Source of the DNA: an uncultured Oceanobacter sp.
GTDB taxonomy: Bacteria; Pseudomonadota; Gammaproteobacteria; Pseudomonadales; Oceanobacteraceae
DNA length: 50,210 bases
NCBI GenBank assembly: GCA_913061185.1
Contig: CAJXTI010000023.1
Coordinates: 1 to 50,210, forward strand
Direction: 5' to 3'
In this document: positions 36,397-44,289 of the stretch, piece after piece
Layout: each line of letters opens with the position of its first letter
How positions within the stretch are numbered: the first letter of the stretch is position 1
The notes under the pieces: generated by a model
What the model was told of the DNA's origin: nothing
Database searches by the model: none
Seen by the model: the letters and a program-made list of their open reading frames with translations, nothing else
Made by a program: the position numbers and the translations under genes

Positions 36397-36507
36397 CCTG
36401 TCGGACTTAGGCGTTCGTCGCGAGAGGAAGTCTGGCTTGAGCGTTTTTTGCGCAAAATTGAGGCGAATTCAGTTTTTCTGCAATAGGACAGCCCGAAGTC
36501 CGACAGG
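36397..36507. repeat. MITE-like element with 12-bp inverted ends
   Basis: CCTGTCGGACTT (36397-36408) and its exact complement AAGTCCGACAGG (36496-36507) bound a 111-bp non-coding segment. Size, perfect ends and lack of coding sequence fit a miniature inverted-repeat element or a small excision remnant. No target duplication is evident. It fills most of the gap between the globin fusion and alkC. Confidence 0.55.
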
Positions 36508-36588
36508 TCACGGCGAAAACGTGCTATTGGCAGACAGCGGATACAATCGAATCGTTAACCGGTCATGTTACTCACAGGGTTGTAGATG

Positions 36589-37710
36589 TTACGTGAGATG
36601 CAGCTCAAATTCCCCCAATGGCCAGGCTTTACCATTAACCAGCAGTTCAATACCATGCACACCCGGATAATGGCGACGGGTACTCTTGTCCGTTAGCGAC
36701 AGTTTTTTGCTGAGCGTCACGATTTGGCCTGGCACCAGCGTCAGCTGTTTCAGCTTGAACACCTTGGCCGAGGTACGGCCACTGGCTTTGACATAGTGCA
36801 CCCGAAAATCCACCATCAGCCGCAGCGGTTCACGGGCGGATTTCGGTAATGTCAGCGTTGCCTGCAATTCCACGTCCCCACCCATCGGCACAACCCCCGG
36901 TTGAACACGAGTCTGCTCCACCCGTACGGTTTGCTCACTGTCAAACCCGAGTACCGCCAGAGCAGCGACATCGCAGCGTTTAACCGCTGAACGTAACGCA
37001 TGACGTACCACCCAGCGACGCTCTGCGGATGCATCCACCATCCAGCGACGACAGACGTCCACCAGCAATTCCGGGTGATCCTTGCCAATATCATTGAGGT
37101 TATTGGCAACCGAGCGCCGTACATAAAGCTCCGGGTCGTCTTTAAGCTCTTCCAGTAACGCCAGTACCGGCGTTGGATCGCGCTGAAATTCGGGCAACCG
37201 TCGCGCCCATGGCAAACGCGGTCGCGTTCCTTCCGATACCAGCCGTCGTACATGGTAATCCGGGTCTTCGCACCAGCGTCGCAAGCAGACCAGCGTCTCA
37301 GCCGGTCGTTGCTGAAGAAAGGTACGGATACTGAATTCGGCGGTAAAACGCCGAGTCAGTTGGTACTGGGCGGCCATTGACTCGTCAAAATGTTGCAGCC
37401 CGTACGATGCGACAAAGCAGGTATGCGGCAGGTAATAGAAAGCTGACATCGAAAAGCTGCGGGCGTCTTGCAATGGTACACCCACAGATTGCATCAAAAT
37501 GGCAATCGCCTCACCATAATCCGCTGGCAGATACTGTTGCAATACATCGGCGATCTGCTGGCCTCTGGCCATCAGATCGAGTCCTTCATAGCCCACTGAC
37601 ACCTGTTTCATAAAAGCACGGGAGTCAAAGTCGGGCCAGACAGCGGTGATCTGTTGCGCCAATACATCGGCTACCTCCAGCCCATAACGATTTTTTAGCG
37701 GTTCAGCCAC
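36589..37710 (-). CDS. AlkC-like DNA alkylation repair glycosylase
   Basis: 373-residue HEAT-like-repeat DNA glycosylase of the AlkC/AlkD superfamily. The N-terminal 270 residues are helical repeats (PDYHVRRLVSEGTRPRLPWA, DPELYVRRSVANNLNDIGKDHPE, SAERRWVVRHALR). The last about 100 residues form a beta-rich, Ig-like domain (GGDVELQATLTLPKS, GRTSAKVFKLKQLTL), as known for AlkC. The family excises positively charged alkyl adducts such as 3-methyladenine and 3-methylcytosine. The start is GTG at 37710, with AGGAG 12 bases upstream. Confidence 0.88.
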   Translation of the reverse strand: MAEPLKNRYGLEVADVLAQQITAVWPDFDSRAFMKQVSVGYEGLDLMARGQQIADVLQQYLPADYGEAIAILMQSVGVPLQDARSFSMSAFYYLPHTCFVASYGLQHFDESMAAQYQLTRRFTAEFSIRTFLQQRPAETLVCLRRWCEDPDYHVRRLVSEGTRPRLPWARRLPEFQRDPTPVLALLEELKDDPELYVRRSVANNLNDIGKDHPELLVDVCRRWMVDASAERRWVVRHALRSAVKRCDVAALAVLGFDSEQTVRVEQTRVQPGVVPMGGDVELQATLTLPKSAREPLRLMVDFRVHYVKASGRTSAKVFKLKQLTLVPGQIVTLSKKLSLTDKSTRRHYPGVHGIELLVNGKAWPLGEFELHLT

Positions 37711-37954
37711 GGTGGTCTATTGCTCCTGCTGTGATTGTTTGTTTTCAGTCGCAGACAATCGGCTCAGCCATTGGCTCTTAATCAGTTTACGGCTGGATAG
37801 CGACACGGCATTTCCCCGGTAACACAACAGATTGTTGATAAGAAACGTCTTATTCAATGCCATGCAATCATGATAGCCAAGCAGAGAATTGCATCTGTCA
37901 CAATTATCCAGCAGCATGACGACAGCATACTAACGAGAAGGAAGGATCGAAATT

Positions 37955-39601
37955 ATGGCTATTCACCCGGATGCCGGAAAAGTCGCGCCACGCGCCAGCC
38001 TGGTTAACGTACCTGCCCTGATGGCAGCTTACTACCGCCAGCAACCAGACATCGTGAATAACCCGGAGCAAAAGGTTGCCTTTGGGACTTCTGGCCATCG
38101 TGGTTCCGCGTTTAACACCACGTTTAACGAAAACCATATTGCTGCCGTGTGTCAGGCCATTGCCGAATATCGGGCCGAAGCCGGTGTTAAAGGTCCCCTG
38201 TATCTGGGTAAAGACACTCATGCGCTCTCGGAAGCAGCCTTTGGTACAGCGATGGAAGTTCTGGTCGCCAACGATGTGCGCGTTCGTATTCAGGATGGCG
38301 ATGGCTACACCCCGACACCGGTGATTTCACACGCCATCCTGACCCATAACCAGGATGCCGATGCCGACGATATGGCCGACGGCATCGTCATAACGCCCTC
38401 CCATAATCCTCCAGAAGACGGTGGCATCAAATACAACCCGGCCATGGGTGGCCCAGCCGATACCGATATCACCAGCTGGATTGCCAACCGCGCCAACGAG
38501 TTGTTAGCCAATGATCTGGACGAGGTTGAGTGGATACCGGCAGAAGATGCCAACGAAAGTAACCTGGTGGAAGACTTCGACTATATCAGCCACTACGTCA
38601 GCGACCTCGGCAACGTGGTGGATATGGCCGCAATTGCCAAGGCCGGTATCCGGATTGGGGTTGACCCCATGGGCGGCTCTGGTCTGCACTTCTGGAAGCC
38701 AATTGCGGAAAAATACAAGCTCGACATCACGGTCGTCAACGATGCCATTGACCCGACCTTCAGCTTTATGTCGCTGGACAAGGACGGCCGCATTCGTATG
38801 GACTGCTCCTCGCCGTACGCCATGACCAACCTGCTGGCCATGAAAGACCAGTTTGATATCTCTGTGGGTAACGACCCGGATTACGACCGTCACGGTATCG
38901 TCTGCCCCTCTTCTGGCCTGATGAATCCGAACGCCTACCTGGCCGTTGCCATTGAATATTTGGCCACTCACCGCCCGGACTGGCCGCAGAATGTGAAATT
39001 CGGCAAGACGCTGGTGTCTTCCGCCATGATCGACCGGGTGGTCAATGGCCTCGGGCGTGAGCTGTGTGAAGTACCCGTCGGTTTCAAATGGTATGTGGAA
39101 GGCATGTTCAAGGGTGAAATGGCCTTTGGCGGTGAAGAAAGCGCCGGGGCTTCGTTCTTGCGTAAGGATGGCAGCGTCTGGACGACCGACAAGGATGGCA
39201 TCATCATGGCGCTGCTGGCAGCTGAAATTCTGGCCGTTACAGGGAAAGACCCGCAACAACTGTACGAAGAGCAAGTCGCCCGTTACGGCCGTCCCTACTA
39301 CAAGCGTATCGATGTTCCCTGTGCCGCTGAGCAAAAAGCCGTATTGTCTTCACTGAGTGCGGACGCCGTTCAGGGCGATACTCTGGCAGGCGATGCCATC
39401 ACCCGTATCCTCACCACGGCACCGGGTAACGGTGCTCCGATTGGTGGCCTCAAGGTAGAAACAGCCAACGGCTGGTTCGCGGCCCGCCCTTCCGGCACCG
39501 AGAATGTCTACAAAATCTATCTGGAAAGCTTTGTCTCTGAAGCCCATATCGATCTGCTGGAAGCCGATGCCAAAGCATTGGTCGATTCCGTTCTTGGCTA
39601 G
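37955..39601 (+). CDS. pgm: Phosphoglucomutase (alpha-D-glucose phosphate-specific)
   Basis: 548-residue enzyme interconverting glucose 1- and 6-phosphate. Active-site serine loop [17 protein letters not shown], metal loop [10 protein letters not shown], sugar-binding loop [10 protein letters not shown] and phosphate loop [12 protein letters not shown] are intact. The N-terminus contains FGTSGHRG. Ribosome-binding site AAGGAAGGA. It supplies glucose 1-phosphate for glycogen and envelope sugar synthesis. Confidence 0.96.
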   Translation: MAIHPDAGKVAPRASLVNVPALMAAYYRQQPDIVNNPEQKVAFGTSGHRGSAFNTTFNENHIAAVCQAIAEYRAEAGVKGPLYLGKDTHALSEAAFGTAMEVLVANDVRVRIQDGDGYTPTPVISHAILTHNQDADADDMADGIVITPSHNPPEDGGIKYNPAMGGPADTDITSWIANRANELLANDLDEVEWIPAEDANESNLVEDFDYISHYVSDLGNVVDMAAIAKAGIRIGVDPMGGSGLHFWKPIAEKYKLDITVVNDAIDPTFSFMSLDKDGRIRMDCSSPYAMTNLLAMKDQFDISVGNDPDYDRHGIVCPSSGLMNPNAYLAVAIEYLATHRPDWPQNVKFGKTLVSSAMIDRVVNGLGRELCEVPVGFKWYVEGMFKGEMAFGGEESAGASFLRKDGSVWTTDKDGIIMALLAAEILAVTGKDPQQLYEEQVARYGRPYYKRIDVPCAAEQKAVLSSLSADAVQGDTLAGDAITRILTTAPGNGAPIGGLKVETANGWFAARPSGTENVYKIYLESFVSEAHIDLLEADAKALVDSVLG

Positions 39602-39656
39602 TCTGGCCTGACGGCTAACGGCGGTTTGCCTCACAACCGCCGTTGCTTTTCCGCCG

Positions 39657-39986
39657 TTAACAACACTCCTGTTCCAGCTGCCACAACAATGCCAGCGCCG
39701 CGTCGTCGTCACAGCTTTCAAGGTAACTGTACAAGCTGTTCATCTGCGCACCGATAAAATACAAATTATCCTGATTCATCGCGGCCTGCTGTTCGCGCTT
39801 TTGCTGGAAGTAGGTCTGCCAGCGCGTATCACCATCGCCCGTGGCCAAATGGTTTTCCAGCATGGCCAGCAGCCGATTGGCATTGCCATCGCAATCAATT
39901 CCACAGAAACTCACATAACGATCAAGAGGATCCCGATCGATCTTATCAGTGGCGGTGGGCGTAGTATCGGATGCGCGGATATTCAT
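39657..39986 (-). CDS. cowN: CowN, protects nitrogenase from carbon monoxide
   Basis: 109 residues. The core RDPLDRYVSFCGIDCDGNAN (about 18-37), aromatic WQTYFQQK and acidic end DDDAALALLWQLEQECC are the CowN signature, including the terminal Cys-Cys. CowN sustains N2-dependent growth in the presence of CO by acting on nitrogenase. Its presence suggests nif genes elsewhere in this genome; none are in the window. A GAGG nine bases before the ATG at 39986 supports that start over the in-frame ATG at 40001. A CRP-family dyad lies 62 bp upstream and a CooA-like regulator gene follows beyond it. Confidence 0.9.
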   Translation of the reverse strand: MNIRASDTTPTATDKIDRDPLDRYVSFCGIDCDGNANRLLAMLENHLATGDGDTRWQTYFQQKREQQAAMNQDNLYFIGAQMNSLYSYLESCDDDAALALLWQLEQECC

Positions 39987-40048
39987 AATATTCAACCTCA
40001 TTATTGTGTTAGTCAGATAACAAGGTAATCGCTGTGCTTGCCTGATTC

Positions 40049-40064
40049 TGTCAGCCAGCTGACA
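40049..40064 (-). promoter_or_regulatory. CooA/CRP-family operator upstream of cowN
   Basis: TGTCA-GCCAGC-TGACA is a perfect inverted repeat with the 5-N6-5 spacing of CRP-family sites. The known CooA site is TGTCA-N6-CGACA, one base from this. It is centred 70 bp upstream of the cowN ATG. If class II, transcription would start near 40015, with only a weak -10 (TTACCT), as expected for an activator-dependent promoter. Confidence 0.65.
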
Positions 40065-40123
40065 GTGCGGAAACCAGGATCACGGATGCAGGCCTACGGA
40101 AAACAGTTTTACTGGGTAACTAA

Positions 40124-40792
40124 TCAGGACACGTTTGCCAACTGTTGCAGCCGCAGCGTATCCAGTAGTGTTAAATGCTGACGATCCGGACGCGCCACAA
40201 TGCCATCGCGGATCATCCGGTTTAGCAACGTCGACAAGGTCTGACGCGATGTACCCAACAGGCTGGCCAGCAGCTCCGTTTGACCGGTCAGTTCGATGGT
40301 CTGGCGCTGCTGCGTACTTTCTTCCAGCAACAGATAACGTGCCAATCGTGATTCCACCGAGCGAAATGCCAGGTCTTCGATCAGACTGGTCGCCTGCTGT
40401 AGCATCTGCCCCACTTCCCGCATGGCAGTAATGGCAATTTCCGGCGCCTCCACAATCAACAGGGTGAGCTGCTCGATCGGCCAGCTGGTAATGGTTGTGG
40501 GTTCAAGCGTTTCAACCCAGGCACGGGTATGTGTCACGTAAATACTGCCAGGCTTGAGACAGCCCAGCGTCAACTCCCGATGCTCCGCCGAGAGGCAAAT
40601 ACGGGCACTGCCACTGTTCAGCAGAAAGACCCGGTTATGGGTCATGCCCGGCCGGCAGATCATCTCACCGCTGTCGTAGCGATTCTGCCGCCCAGCAGGC
40701 AAGCGTTCCAACCAGTCTGAAGCGGAAGCATTGTGCCCTGCGCCATGACCAGAACAATGCGGTGGATGGCCATCAGAAATTTTCGTCACCAT
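40124..40792 (-). CDS. CooA-like CRP/FNR-family regulator, probable CO sensor
   Basis: 222 residues with a cyclic-nucleotide-type sensor domain and helix-turn-helix. The segment RELTLGCLKPGSIYVTHTR aligns with the haem region of Rhodospirillum CooA: His88 falls at CooA His77 (the CO-state haem ligand), while CooA Cys75 is Val86, as in several CooA homologues. The recognition helix TSRQTLSTLLN closely matches CooA SSRQTTSTALN. The N-terminus is extended and rich in His, Gly and Cys (SDGHPPHCSGHGAGH), unlike CooA. Adjacency to cowN and the intervening dyad support a CO-responsive activator of cowN. The first ATG has its GGAGG immediately adjacent, so initiation at the next codon (GTG) is possible. 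It overlaps the end of pilU by 20 bp. Confidence 0.72.
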   Translation of the reverse strand: MVTKISDGHPPHCSGHGAGHNASASDWLERLPAGRQNRYDSGEMICRPGMTHNRVFLLNSGSARICLSAEHRELTLGCLKPGSIYVTHTRAWVETLEPTTITSWPIEQLTLLIVEAPEIAITAMREVGQMLQQATSLIEDLAFRSVESRLARYLLLEESTQQRQTIELTGQTELLASLLGTSRQTLSTLLNRMIRDGIVARPDRQHLTLLDTLRLQQLANVS

Positions 40793-41936
40793 CCTCCAGC
40801 ACCTTGTCTTCCATCAAACTGAATTCCATCATGGGCTTACCATCCGTCCCGATTTTCTCTTCATTCGCCATCGAACCACCGTTTTCGGCCAACTTGATCC
40901 GTAAGCGTAAATTATTCGCTGAATCAGCGTTTTTTAACGCGTCATCCAATGTAATACGCCCTTCGCGGTAGAGATTAAACATCGCGGCATCGAAGGTTTG
41001 CATCCCGAGGTTTTCAGACTTCTCCATGACTTCTTTAATGCTCGGGAAGTCGCCCCGCATAATCATATCTTCGATGGTTTTGGTGCCCAACATGACTTCT
41101 ACCGCCGCACAGCGCTTACCATCCGAAGTAGGAATCAACCGCTGTGACACAAATGCCCTCAGGTTCTGCCCCAGCCCCATCAACAGCTGCGGACGACGTT
41201 CTTCCGGAAACATATTGATGATCCGCTCCAGCGCCTGGTTGGCGTTGTTGGCGTGCAGGGTAGAAATCGCCAGGTGACCGGTTTCTGCAAAGGCTAACGC
41301 ATGTTCCATCGTTTCCCGATCCCGAATCTCACCAATCAAAATTACATCCGGGGCCTGGCGCAGGGTATTTTTAAGGGCGGCATGGAAACTTTTGGTATCG
41401 GTGCCGACTTCACGTTGATTAACAATACATTTTTTGTGCTTGTGGACAAATTCCACCGGGTCTTCGATGGTAATGATATGACCACCAGCGCTGGCATTCC
41501 GGTGATCAATCAAGGCTGCCAGCGAGGTCGACTTACCCGAACCAGTACCACCCACAAACAGGATCAGACCACGCTTGGACAACACCACGTCTTTCAGAAT
41601 AGGCGGCAGCTTCAGCTTGTCGAGATTAGGAATTTCGGTGTTGATATTACGCGCCACAATCGACACTTCGTGGCGTTGTTTGAAAATATTGATCCGGAAT
41701 CGGCCAGCACTGTTCGAAATCGCCAGATTCATTTCCATTTCTTCGGCAAATTCTTTTTTTTGTGCATCTGTCATCAGCGATTTGGCTATTTCTTCAACGT
41801 CACCGGGACCCAGCGGATCCTTCGACAATGGACGTAATTGCCCCTGAAATTTGGCACAAGGCGGTGCTCCGGTACTGAGGTACAAATCAGAACCATCTTT
41901 ATGGGACAAAATATTCAGCCAGGCTTCCATACTCAT
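40773..41936 (-). CDS. pilU: Type IV pilus retraction ATPase PilU
   Basis: 387-residue PilT/PilU-family ATPase that helps retract type IV pili. Walker A FVGGTGSGKSTS, Asp box, Walker B DVILIGEIRD and His box GHLAISTLHANNA are present. The opening WLNILSHKDGSDLYLSTGAPP and the extended acidic C-terminus (about 40 residues beyond PilT length) indicate PilU rather than PilT. No pilT is next to it in the window. The CooA-like gene overlaps its 3' end. Confidence 0.9.
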   Translation of the reverse strand: MSMEAWLNILSHKDGSDLYLSTGAPPCAKFQGQLRPLSKDPLGPGDVEEIAKSLMTDAQKKEFAEEMEMNLAISNSAGRFRINIFKQRHEVSIVARNINTEIPNLDKLKLPPILKDVVLSKRGLILFVGGTGSGKSTSLAALIDHRNASAGGHIITIEDPVEFVHKHKKCIVNQREVGTDTKSFHAALKNTLRQAPDVILIGEIRDRETMEHALAFAETGHLAISTLHANNANQALERIINMFPEERRPQLLMGLGQNLRAFVSQRLIPTSDGKRCAAVEVMLGTKTIEDMIMRGDFPSIKEVMEKSENLGMQTFDAAMFNLYREGRITLDDALKNADSANNLRLRIKLAENGGSMANEEKIGTDGKPMMEFSLMEDKVLEDGDENF

Positions 41937-42233
41937 AAAACGTTTATCTCCAGCTATCTATATATGAACGAACGTCTGGTCGCGATTAGCTTACTGCAGC
42001 TTGGTGACAGGCCGCGACTGTATTATGAGAGTCGGCGAAAATGTCAGCTCACCCACCTGTGAATGTGATCCAGTTCACAATCACAGATGGGTGATTCCCC
42101 TATCTCTCTGCCAGATTGTTACTGACATACCGCAACATAACGGCAGCTGTTGATCCAGCAACTATCAACGGTGTCACTCCAACAGGTATTATTTGAGAGA
42201 TTCGCCTCCCTTTCACCGTCTCTGGAGAACACC

Positions 42234-42539
42234 ATGTACATCGCCATGAACCGCTTTCGTATCAAACCCGGTTGTGAGCAGGACTTTATCGATATTTGGA
42301 AAAACCGCGAAACCTTCCTTGAAGAAGTACCCGGTTTTACTTCTTTTAACTTGCTGAAGGGTCCAACCACGACAGAGCAGGTCTTGTTTGCTTCCCATTC
42401 GGTGTGGGAATCCCAGCAGGCATTTGAAGACTGGACCAAGTCTGAAGCTTTCCGCAAGGCACACGCCAATGCCGGAGGCACACGTAAGGATATCTATATA
42501 GGGCCACCGCAGCTGGAGTGTTTTGAGGTGGTGCTATAA
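42234..42539 (+). CDS. IsdG/HmoA-like haem-degrading monooxygenase
   Basis: 101-residue ABM-fold protein. Asn6, Trp67 and His77 align with the Asn-Trp-His catalytic triad of IsdG/IsdI in spacing and context (MNRFRIKPG; VWESQQAFEDWTKSEAFRKAH). That suggests a ruffled-haem oxygenase releasing iron, although general antibiotic-biosynthesis monooxygenases share the fold. The ATG at 42234 with GGAGA upstream is preferred over earlier in-frame starts. No haem uptake genes are nearby. Confidence 0.78.
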   Translation: MYIAMNRFRIKPGCEQDFIDIWKNRETFLEEVPGFTSFNLLKGPTTTEQVLFASHSVWESQQAFEDWTKSEAFRKAHANAGGTRKDIYIGPPQLECFEVVL

Positions 42540-42609
42540 CGTTTCTTAACATGACAGAACCCCAAAAGGCGCCGGAGCGCCTTTTTTGTCTGGTCGGCAA
42601 CGGCAAATA

Positions 42610-43839
42610 TCATCCATCGTCGCTGGTAGAGCCGATTTTGTGAATCGACAAATCCGCACCATTAAACTCTTCTTCTTCGGTCAGCCGCAGACCTGCCACA
42701 ACCTTAACCAGACCATATACAATAAAGCCGCCGCCAACCGCCACCAGAACGCCAGCCAGCGAACCAATAACCTGGGCAGTAAAACTGACGCCTCCCAATC
42801 CACCCAGCGATTCCGCCCCGAAAACACCCGCCGCAATACCACCCCACAAACCACACAGACCATGTAAGGGCCATACACCAAGGACATCATCAAACTTGCT
42901 GAAACGGTTCTGGGCCAGAGTAAACACAAAGACAAACAATGCCCCGGCAACCCCACCAACCAATAACGAGCCGATCGGGTGCATAATATCCGAGCCAGCA
43001 CATACCGCCACCAACCCCGCCAGCGGGCCATTGTGAATAAAGCCAGGGTCATTTTTACCGACGACCATGGCCACCAGGGTACCGCCAACCATCGCCATCA
43101 GACTGTTCACGGCCACCAAACCGGAAATACCGTCAATCGTCTGGGCTGACATCACATTAAAACCGAACCAACCCACAGTCAGAATCCAGGCGCCCAATGC
43201 CAAAAAAGGAATGTTGGATGGCGCAAACGCCACGACACGACCATTGCGGTAACGTCCATTACGCGAACCCAACAAGTAAACCGCAGCAAAGGCAATCCAG
43301 CCTCCCACACCATGCACAACGACAGAACCGGCAAAATCATGAAACGCGGCACCAAACTGACTCTCCAGCCAGTCTTGAAAGCCATAATTGCCATTCCAGA
43401 TCATCCCTTCAAACACGGGATAGACAAATGCCACGGTCAAGCCAGACCCAATCAGGAACGGATAAAATTTGGCACGCTCGGCAATGCCACCCGAGATAAT
43501 GGCAGGAATAGCCGCAGCAAAGGTCAGCAGAAAGAAAAACTTGACCAACTCATAGCCATTATTGACTGCCAGGGTATCTGCGCTGGCAAAGAAGTGATTA
43601 CCGTAAGCAATTTGATAACCGATAAAAAAATATGCCAGCGTCGAGATACCAAAATCGGTAAGAATTTTAACCAGGGCATTTACCTGGTTTTTATGACGAA
43701 CCGTCCCGACTTCGAGAAAAGCAAAACCCCCATGCATTAACAGCACCATAATGGCACCCAGCAAAATAAACAGCGTATTGGTACCAGACATCAGTGTTTC
43801 TACGGCACTGTTAACACCGTTCAAATCCAGATTCCCCAC
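42610..43839 (-). CDS. amtB: Ammonium transporter AmtB
   Basis: 409-residue Amt/Rh channel with 11 expected membrane helices. The pore histidines sit in DFAGSVVVHGVGGW and GVWPLHGLCGLWGG; FALLEVG-type (FAFLEVGTVRHKN) and GGIAERAKF segments are conserved. It has no obvious signal peptide. glnK, which usually precedes amtB, is not present, so PII control must come from an unlinked gene. The promoter region carries a sigma-54 element and three NtrC-like dyads. Confidence 0.95.
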   Translation of the reverse strand: MGNLDLNGVNSAVETLMSGTNTLFILLGAIMVLLMHGGFAFLEVGTVRHKNQVNALVKILTDFGISTLAYFFIGYQIAYGNHFFASADTLAVNNGYELVKFFFLLTFAAAIPAIISGGIAERAKFYPFLIGSGLTVAFVYPVFEGMIWNGNYGFQDWLESQFGAAFHDFAGSVVVHGVGGWIAFAAVYLLGSRNGRYRNGRVVAFAPSNIPFLALGAWILTVGWFGFNVMSAQTIDGISGLVAVNSLMAMVGGTLVAMVVGKNDPGFIHNGPLAGLVAVCAGSDIMHPIGSLLVGGVAGALFVFVFTLAQNRFSKFDDVLGVWPLHGLCGLWGGIAAGVFGAESLGGLGGVSFTAQVIGSLAGVLVAVGGGFIVYGLVKVVAGLRLTEEEEFNGADLSIHKIGSTSDDG

Positions 43840-43936
43840 GAGAATTCCCCTAATCGTTTACTCAGGCATTGACCGATAGACGCTATCGAGTAATGGCACC
43901 AAAATGGCGCTTCATATATTCAGGGGGGTTAAAAAA

Positions 43937-43951
43937 GCAGGATTCATACCA
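43937..43951 (-). promoter_or_regulatory. Sigma-54 promoter for amtB
   Basis: Minus-strand TGGTATGAATCCTGC has exact GG-N10-GC spacing; a T follows. The predicted start is near 43925, 86 bp before the amtB ATG. Confidence 0.75.
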
Positions 43952-43986
43952 AACTATCAACTTTGCTACAAATTAAGCTAATAATT

Positions 43987-44003
43987 TGCTCTATTACAGA
44001 GCA
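43987..44003 (-). promoter_or_regulatory. NtrC-like site 1 of amtB
   Basis: TGCTCT-ATTAC-AGAGCA is a perfect dyad with NtrC geometry, centred at about -70. Flanking bases extend the arms to eight each (43985-44005). Confidence 0.55.
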
Positions 44004-44018
44004 AAGTGGAAACTATAA

Positions 44019-44033
44019 GCACCAGCACTGTGC
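44019..44033 (-). promoter_or_regulatory. NtrC-like site 2 of amtB
   Basis: GCACC-AGCAC-TGTGC matches the NtrC core at 9 of 10 positions, centred about -101 and 31 bp (three helical turns) from site 1. Confidence 0.65.
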
Positions 44034-44133
44034 GCAAATAATAAGTATTCAGTCTTTAAGTGAGGAAGTTAAGCTTTTTATAAGTGCCAAAGACGACAAA
44101 AACGTCTCATTACCGTGCAAAAATAAGACAAAG

Positions 44134-44148
44134 GCACCATCTAGGTGC
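44134..44148 (-). promoter_or_regulatory. NtrC site 3 of amtB, perfect consensus
   Basis: GCACC-ATCTA-GGTGC matches the NtrC core exactly, at about -216 relative to the predicted amtB start. Confidence 0.75.
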
Positions 44149-44200
44149 ACAAAGAGGACAAAAACCTTGCGTCGAACAAACAGACAATAAACCTGAGATT

Positions 44201-44234
44201 CCCCTACAACATCTTGTCGGAGATCTTGTAGGGG
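44201..44234. repeat. Long inverted repeat downstream of rlmKL
   Basis: CCCCTACAA-C-ATCT and AGAT-C-TTGTAGGGG form a 13-bp-plus stem with one C-C mismatch and a 6-base loop. It lies about 55 bp past the rlmKL stop; it may be a terminator without T-run or a small repeat element. Confidence 0.5.
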
Positions 44235-44289
44235 GTGGATCGATGACAGCGGAGAGCGATTGATTCCTTCACCGTATGGCTACAAAAAA

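Noticed and set aside
37717..37917. 66-codon open frame directly upstream of alkC
   Set aside because: No ribosome-binding site, no recognised domain; the single CYRGNAV resembling the YRG motif is probably coincidence.
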